From Liolophura sinensis (taxonomy: Eukaryota; Mollusca; Polyplacophora; Chitonida; Chitonidae), in the NCBI RefSeq assembly GCF_032854445.1, contig NC_088300.1, forward strand, positions 37,104,458 through 37,168,457: 64,000 bases of DNA, written 5' to 3'. Within the stretch, counting starts at the first letter, position 1; every line of letters starts with the position of its first letter. The notes under the pieces are model-generated. The model saw only the letters and a list, made by a program, of their open reading frames with translations, did not search any database and was not told the DNA's origin. Positions 57,501 to 64,000 of this stretch are shown piece after piece. A program made the translations under genes and the position numbers.

Positions 57501-59217
57501 TTTTGACCTGGTATATGTATTAAAATTCTTGACACATCCTATGGAATAATGAAACCTGTGTTCGATTGAAATTTTTTATCATGTCCTTGAGAAGCCTATA
57601 ATAAATAATATTGGCACATGTACGTTTGTTTGTATGGTCAAGAGAAATTAGTTTGTTTATAAATTTTCTCTAGTTTTATTTGGCAAAAATGTACAAAAGC
57701 AACTGTGTAATCTTCACGCAGTGAAGGATGGACAATGCAGTCTGTCAAACTGAATCAGGCCTGATTGTGTTCAAATTTCAAGCATGCTCGCTTCATATTA
57801 GATGGGTTTCTAAAATGCTTCCCTAGAATATCCAAGGATATTGGACCTGTATGAGCTGTCTGTCACGTCCTGTTGGACCTACATGTATCTTAAAGAAAGC
57901 TATGGCAGAGATCAGAGATTTAACACTTTACTCTTTTACATCTGTGCTATGTTTGCCCCTTAGACATATGTCTGCTAAATATGCAAGAATTTATTGAAAT
58001 GTAACACAAGAAGCCATGATGGGCAGGACATTGGTGTAATGACTGTATGGACTAACAGATGTTCAAGTTCGTGCATTATTGCAGCTCATGTATAGGTTGG
58101 ATGTGCCTGCCAGTCAGGAAGGCCACACTCCATGCTTTTCACACAGCAGGATGTTTTAGTTATGTTCAGCAGGAGAGAGGCGTTTTTCACGTGGTTGAGG
58201 CTTTTCCTTTTAAATAGCCAGATCACAGGAGATGTGGATTCAAAACCATTCTTGAACTGGGAATTTCAAAATTGCATTTGCACTGATGTTGAGGATGGGC
58301 TTTCTTGCAGTTGTACACATTCCTTCCACCAGTCTGACCCGTCACACATGGGGCCTGCACATGGAAAAGTTTTTTTCATTATAACTTGCCAAAGGTATGT
58401 GTTTCTTGACGGGAACTTTGGTTTCTCCCAATCTGGTATACTGGCCACCATTGCATGAAATGATCATTAAAGTCATTAAACGACAAAAAAATCCTCGGCC
58501 CTTAATTTTGGCTGATGTCATATAGGTAATGTCAAATGTGGATGTTATCATGATGACTTTCGAGTATCCTGAGACCTGTTTTATGAAGCAGTCGCACCAA
58601 TACACCAAGCGCATTTTCCATGGTGACGTATCTCTTCACTGTATGTTGCCATGGAAAACATGCCAGGCGCAATGTTTTGACTGCTTTGTAAAACAGGTCC
58701 CTGAAAGTCATACATTCATTTATTTGATTATCGCTCTGTTCAAGAATTTTTCATTTATACTGTGGTGGTCAGTTTTTATGGGTAAGGAATTGGGATTGCC
58801 CAGCGTAAACCACTGACTTCTGGCTAGTTACTGGAGAACTTCAGCTCATGTGATTTACAGATAATGCACACTTCATTGGTATATTAGTGGTGAGACTGCA
58901 CAAACTGTCATACAGGTGTTGCACGGTTTGTTGCGATTAAGGCCCCTCAAGCACTGAGAGTAGGGGAATCTAAAAATTCCCTATGGAAGGCTGGGTTTGA
59001 ACCCGCATATCATGTATATTAGCGATTGAAACAGCAACACCTCAAGCTTCAGTCGACTCCCAAGCTGTGGATTCACTGTCCGTGTAACGTTAGCTGGACC
59101 CAGTATACCACACCTTCAGACACATCCTAAAGTCAGCTTGCCCCTACTACTTTTGTAGGTACCACTGCAGCATACGTGAAACACCATGAACACTTCTTTG
59201 ATAGGCATCTAGAAGTT
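54544..59217. other. 3' flank of ZFAND3 and spacer
   Basis: This begins with the ZFAND3 3' UTR, whose end is unknown. A G-run lies at 55443-55457 and T-runs near 55680. No second gene is recognised. The open frames here are short, lack domains and are not flanked by convincing splice sites. Confidence 0.45.
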
Positions 59218-59235
59218 GGGTTAGATAAGATAACG

Positions 59236-59378
59236 AGATATATGGATAACAACTTCTGTTTATTTGGAAGCGACGTTTCGGTATAGATACTAATACCATT
59301 AGTATTATTATTATCATTATGCTTGATAATGGTATTAGTATCTATACCGAAAGTTGTTATCCATATATCTGGTTATGT
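59236..59378. repeat. imperfect palindrome with about 45-bp arms
   Basis: The left arm has AGATATATGGATAACAACTT and TTTCGGTATAGATACTAATA ending CCATTA. The right arm has the reverse complements, TAATGGTATTAGTATCTATA, CCGAAA, then GTTGTTATCCATATATCT. The left arm contains about 20 extra bases (CTGTTTATTTGGAAGCGACG) that have no partner. The loop is about 25 bp of ATTATT sequence. Confidence 0.85.
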
Positions 59379-59417
59379 TACCATGAACACTCTGTCACAG
59401 AGGGAAACCAGACATAT

Positions 59418-59627
59418 GCTAAAAGACCTAAAAATTTGACGACAAAAGAACATTTTTGGAGGCAAATAAATGTCATGAGATACAAGTATTTCTTCTGGTG
59501 CTAAAATTTACATTTTCCCAGTAGGATATCATTCTTCTCAAAGCACCTTTGTAATATCAACAAAACTCCCAGAATCTGGAAAAATGAGCGACATATCATG
59601 GACAAAATCAGAGGTCATTTAGGGTAA
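59418..59627 (+). mobile_element. miniature inverted-repeat element, second plus-strand copy
   Basis: The right end GGTCATTTAGGGTAA is intact and the left end is degraded (GCTAAAAGACC). Internal AGGCAAATAAATGTCATGAG, GGTGCTAAAATTTACATTTT and AGGATATCATTCT align in order with the copy at 51124-51353. It begins about 40 bp past the palindrome. Confidence 0.72.
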
Positions 59628-60664
59628 CTACTTGTACTACTACATAAAGTGATGTTTTCTGTGGACATTTCCCTACAACAGAACAGGTTAGCTTCTTGCA
59701 TGTTTAGATGTTTGACTACATGTTGTATTTCCATATAGTGTACAAGAAAAAGTGTTTTGAGAGAATGGCTGATAACGTTAGGTCTGCTGTACAATGTGTA
59801 TCTATCAAAGATGTATATACACGTACATGTATACATGTTAATTCTATGTGTATTCGTTTGAAAAAAGAGAGATAATGGAATCATTTTCTGGATTATAATA
59901 CAGATTAATCATATATTCTTGCTACATGTAACTGAATATATTAATTATAACCCTTTTCCAACATCATTTGTTTCGTCATAATATGCGCATATGCTCATAG
60001 TTTATTTCATATTTCATTTATAACTATTCCTCTGAGTAAGTCCCAAGTTGTTTAGATATGCAAAATAATAGCCGACAATCTTGGCATCTTTGTTGTTTGC
60101 TTGAGATATACGTCCAATACTAATGTGTCTTGGACATTTGATCTCCAGGAAAAAATACATTGGCCACCTACCAATAGATGCCAAGGTATGTTACCCGAAA
60201 ATGTACAGGGAGTTCAGCCCAAATACCAATCTCAGCACAATTTTAGTGAAGGCTTAAAATAATACTGAGTTTAATTTGTACTACACTTTTGAACTGGCCC
60301 TTGTAATTGTACAACCATTTGCGCAACAAGTGCCAGATACAGGACACTTGACACATCTAGCAAATTGCTTGAATATATATAAAATAGTAGTATTTTAGAA
60401 GTTTTAAAAGAGGTTCTATGCATATTTTGTTCATTTCCAGGAGTATCGTAATTGTATTTTTGAAGAGGGCTCGTAAGAAATAGTATGGCCATTTCAAGGG
60501 ATTTTCTTTTTGGGGAATAGCCTCTGGTACCCGAGTATTTTTCAGTACAGGTACTGGCAAAGAGTTTGAGGGATCATAAGGACAGCATATGAAACTTCCA
60601 TCTCTTTTAAGAAATGCCTGTTTCTTACCGTGGTGTACAATGTAACATATTTATAGCTACAGGA

Positions 60665-61095
60665 CCTAGGTACCAAACTTCAGATATACGTCTACCATGT
60701 ACCTATGTACCAAACTTTAGGTATATGCCTGCCATGTACCTACATACCAAACTTCAGATATAGGCCTACCATGTACCCACGTACCAACCTACAGGTATAG
60801 ACTTACCATGTACCTACGTACCAAACTTCAGATATAGGCCCACCATGTACCCGCATACCAAACTTCAGATATAGGCCTACCATGTACCTACGTACCAAAC
60901 TTCAGATACAGACTTACCATGTACCTACGTACCAAACTTCAGATATAGGCCCACCATGTACCCACATACCAAACTTCAGATATAGGCCTACCATGTACCT
61001 ACGTTCCAAACTTTAGATATAGGCCTACCATGTACCTATGTACCATACTTCAGATATGGGTCTACCATGTACATATGTACCAAACTTACCATGTA
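60665..61095. repeat. 37-bp tandem repeat, about 11 copies
   Basis: The unit GTACCAAACTTCAGATATAG plus GCCTACCATGTACCTAC repeats with substitutions. Adjacent units alternate between GCCTACC and GCCCACC/ACTTACC forms, giving a two-unit higher-order pattern. Confidence 0.88.
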
Positions 61096-61375
61096 CCCCA
61101 GTATAGTAAAAGTATGTGTTCGTGTAGGCCTACTTCTATGTCAAACATGGAATTAACAATATGTATGGCATCACAACCATTTGTTGTTTTTTTCTTTGAG
61201 CTTTGGTATAAATTACAATTGAAGGATCAAAATTGTGTTCTTTATAATAAAAATATCACCAATATAAATCTGGAGATTTCATTTTTGATTATTGCATTTT
61301 TTAGATTTATGTTAACACTGTACCTAAGAATTTCTCACTTGTACAATTGCTGTCAGATTTATGAGCAGAGCAACC

Positions 61376-61455
61376 CAAAGTGCCAGGAGCAAAACCAAAG
61401 TGCCAGGAGCAAAACCAAAGTGCCAGGAGCAAACCACAGTGCCAAGAGTAAACAG
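61376..61455. repeat. 20-bp tandem repeat, 4 copies
   Basis: The unit AAAGTGCCAGGAGCAAAACC repeats with single-base changes. It lies inside an otherwise featureless 173-codon open frame. Confidence 0.88.
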
Positions 61456-62433
61456 CTTACCTTCCTCAGGTACCTGATAAATGTTCTGACCAATAACAGA
61501 GTTGAAACAGCGAAGGTTGGATTTGAATGCTTCAATGCTTCAACCATCTAAGCCAGCATGGGCCCTTTCTTTTTTTTTTATCCTGATACCATGTATGCAC
61601 AGGTTGTTCATCGGTGTTGATACCAAGAGTTTTTATGTCAGACACCAAGAACTCTTTGCAAACATCTTCACCCCTACATGTGCATGGAGCTCTGGCAGAG
61701 ATGCATTTGACTTCTCTGGTGGCTGTTTTAGGCAGATTTGTGGCTGTCCTTCCCAGCTAAAATCTTACTGTGTTAGATCCCAAGGAGCTGTGATTTCAAG
61801 GATTTTCACTCTAACATCATCACCCCTCACAAAAGGTAGTGCTGTTTGGGGCAGAGCATTTGGGTGTGGCCTGCAGCTGTCTAATCTGTCAATGGCAGTC
61901 ACGAATCATCAAAAATGAAGGAACAAAATTTATTTATGTGTTGTTCAACTCGATCAACATACTGAAAAATTGTTGAGTTGATCAAATATAATCAGGTACT
62001 GGGTACACAACAGTGGATGAAATTTCACATTGCATTTGGCTCAGTAGTTTTGGCTAAACACCAAAATATGAACTCTGAACTGAGAATGGGTTACACCAAA
62101 GCTTGTACCATCCCTTCATTTTCCTGCTACCAGACATGTATCCCTGTGGCTGATTCGTCCTGATGTCAAACTTTATTAACCGTTCCTAGATCACGACCAT
62201 GTACAATAAAAAAGACTTAAAACAAGATCACAGCAGCCCAATAACTGTGTACAACTGAACCCACGGAGTATTGCACATCACATCTGGAGTGAAATACAGA
62301 GCAAAAAGGGACACAGTGTTTTGAATATTTAGATTGGACAAAGTCAGCTGTTAGGGCACACGCTTTGTTAAAATGGTGACCCAAGCACACCTGGTTTAGA
62401 ACCTATAATTGTTCAGGTATGAGTATGAACAAC

Positions 62434-62649
62434 TACCCTAAATAACAATAAATTTCATCCATGACTAACTTGCCCATTTTTCCCCAATTCTGGGAGTTCT
62501 ACTGATTTTAGAAAGGTGTTTTGAGGTTTGCTTGAAACATTGGATGATATTCTACTGGAAAATTGTAAGTTTCAGCACGAAAAAGAATGTTTTGTGACAT
62601 TTGCCTCTAACAATGCACTTTTGTGGGTCATTTTAGGTCATATAGGGTA
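62434..62649 (-). mobile_element. miniature inverted-repeat element, minus-strand copy
   Basis: The left end is TACCCTAAATAAC and the right end GTCATATAGGGTA. Read on the minus strand it contains GCACTTTTGTGGGTC-complement, AATGTCACAAAACATTC, GCTGAAACTTACAATTTTCC and AATATCATCCAA in the same order as the plus-strand copies. Confidence 0.72.
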
Positions 62650-64000
62650 TGTATAAAACAGTTGAAAAGCTTATTTACTCACCATTTAATTTCTAAAAGC
62701 CTGTCAAGAATACTGACGTCGGTGGCCTTTTCCATTAAATGCCAAGATTTAATACTATAAATACAGCAATGTTGCATCAACTCGGATGTATATCGCCAAG
62801 TTTTAAACATCAATTAAATTCACAGACAACACTGTTATGATGAACTCGAAGGAAGCCATTCTCTTCATGTTCTGCGTCATGAGGCAGCCCAGTAACTGCA
62901 TTTCTGCAGCAAATAAGCCAATACCAGTATTACACTGCAGCAATCGAGTATAAAAAAAAAAACTGAACACAACTATATAACACGAAGGTTAATTAGCACA
63001 TTTTATTTTCAAACGTACAATTTCCTCGTAAAACAGAAGTTTGACATTATAAATCCAGACACAGTTGACACACAATCTACTTGCTATTAACAGTAGCTTG
63101 GTATAATAGCTGTACAGGTCTATCCAGATAACACATAAATAACTGTACTATGTTTTGATGCTAGAATCTAAGAATTGGACAGGACAGGATGGATTGATGT
63201 TTTAATCCCATACTCAAGAAAATTTATGGCACTGTCAGTTTCTTCAGGGCCCAAATATTAAGAAAACCGAATTGCCCAGGGTGATCACCAATGCAGCCGT
63301 TTAAGGCAAGTCCAAAACTATACCACATGTGATGCATTTCATCTGCTGAGCGAGCTCAGTATTTATGCCTTATAGGTGGAATGTAAGTAATATCCCAGGA
63401 ACTTCATGTTAAACCACACAAACAAGATCTGTCAACTGCTCATCCCAAGAACACTAGTGTGGAGGCCGAGGGGAAAAGGGTCAGGTGAATTCGCTGATTA
63501 TATATCCACAGGAAAGTGCCCTTAGGAGGGTGGGATTGATCCAACACCTCGTTTGGCCCACAATTTACCCCGCTCCAATTTTACTAGTTGTTTTACAGCC
63601 AGAATAAATCTTTTTTCAACGTCAAGGGTATAAAAATAAAACTTGAAAATCACCTTATTTGTAGGGGGGAAAAAAGTAGATTATCTCAGCATTTTTTCCT
63701 GATTAAGACAAATGTATAGGACTGGATAGCCTTGAAAAACATACAAATCATAAAAATTGGAAAAAAACATTTTTGTAGTGTCACTTTGTAAAACAAACAT
63801 GTCATCTTAAAGTTGTATCTCAAACACCCTGACAAGACTGAACATGATGGACAGCACAAACACAGCCACAGGTAAATATTTCTGGGGACAGCACAAACAC
63901 AGCTACAGGTGAATACTTCTGGGGAATATGCAAAACATAACTGATAATATAGACATTCTGACAGAAGATATGCAACAATGCTTGAGCGTGCCTTAAATGT
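62650..64000. other. right-hand spacer
   Basis: No gene, array or mobile element is recognised. A short tandem pair of GACAGCACAAACACAGC occurs at about 63851-63905. Confidence 0.45.

Noticed and set aside
58132-58458. 108-codon plus-strand frame
   Set aside because: No similarity recognised. Part of it (GGTTTCTCCCAATCTGGTAT onward) faintly resembles a decayed SINE middle block.
61030-61551. 173-codon open frame
   Set aside because: It begins in the 37-bp array and ends in the 20-bp array, with AT-rich sequence between them and no domain.

Overview
The window is animal nuclear DNA. It is AT-rich, has GT-AG spliced genes with introns from about 0.1 to 6.4 kb, and carries many short interspersed retroposons, small inverted-repeat transposons and minisatellites. 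The retroposon tails (ending in runs of AAATAAATAAA) and the abundance of TACATGTA-type words suggest a marine lophotrochozoan, most likely a mollusc. That placement is inference, not proof.

Layout. (1) 0.3-29.1 kb: a minus-strand tandem array of five ARF-family small GTPase genes. All five have four coding exons, three phase-1 introns and almost fixed exon lengths. The leftmost gene (0.3-2.6 kb) is divergent and encodes 197 aa. The other four encode 190 aa and are close relatives. Three of those sit in large direct repeats, units A (about 4.3-11.7 kb), B (11.7-18.6 kb) and C (18.6-24.8 kb), which copied about 7 kb of intergenic DNA with the gene. Unit C has since lost about 1 kb and gained about 0.28 kb. 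(2) 29-31.3 kb: spacer with two minisatellites. (3) 31.3-32.0 kb: an intact single-exon p24/TMED cargo-receptor gene on the plus strand. (4) 32-39.9 kb: a gene-poor stretch of retroposons, a 97-bp tandem array, a 53-bp array, a long foldback element and a mariner-type miniature element with clean TA target duplications. (5) 39.95-40.4 kb: a minus-strand 154-codon reading frame of unknown function. It lies head-to-head, across about 1 kb, with (6) 41.4-54.5 kb: a complete six-exon plus-strand orthologue of ZFAND3 (A20 plus AN1 zinc fingers, 278 aa), assembled here from splice phases. Its fourth intron holds a striking 51-bp minisatellite of about 30 copies. (7) 54.5-64 kb: no gene recognised; repeats only.

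The genes do not form one pathway. ARF GTPases and p24 proteins both act in membrane traffic, but their proximity here may be chance. The most informative features are the recent lineage-specific amplification of the ARF gene, a divergent set of small repeats and foldback elements, and copy-number changes of satellites between duplicated units.
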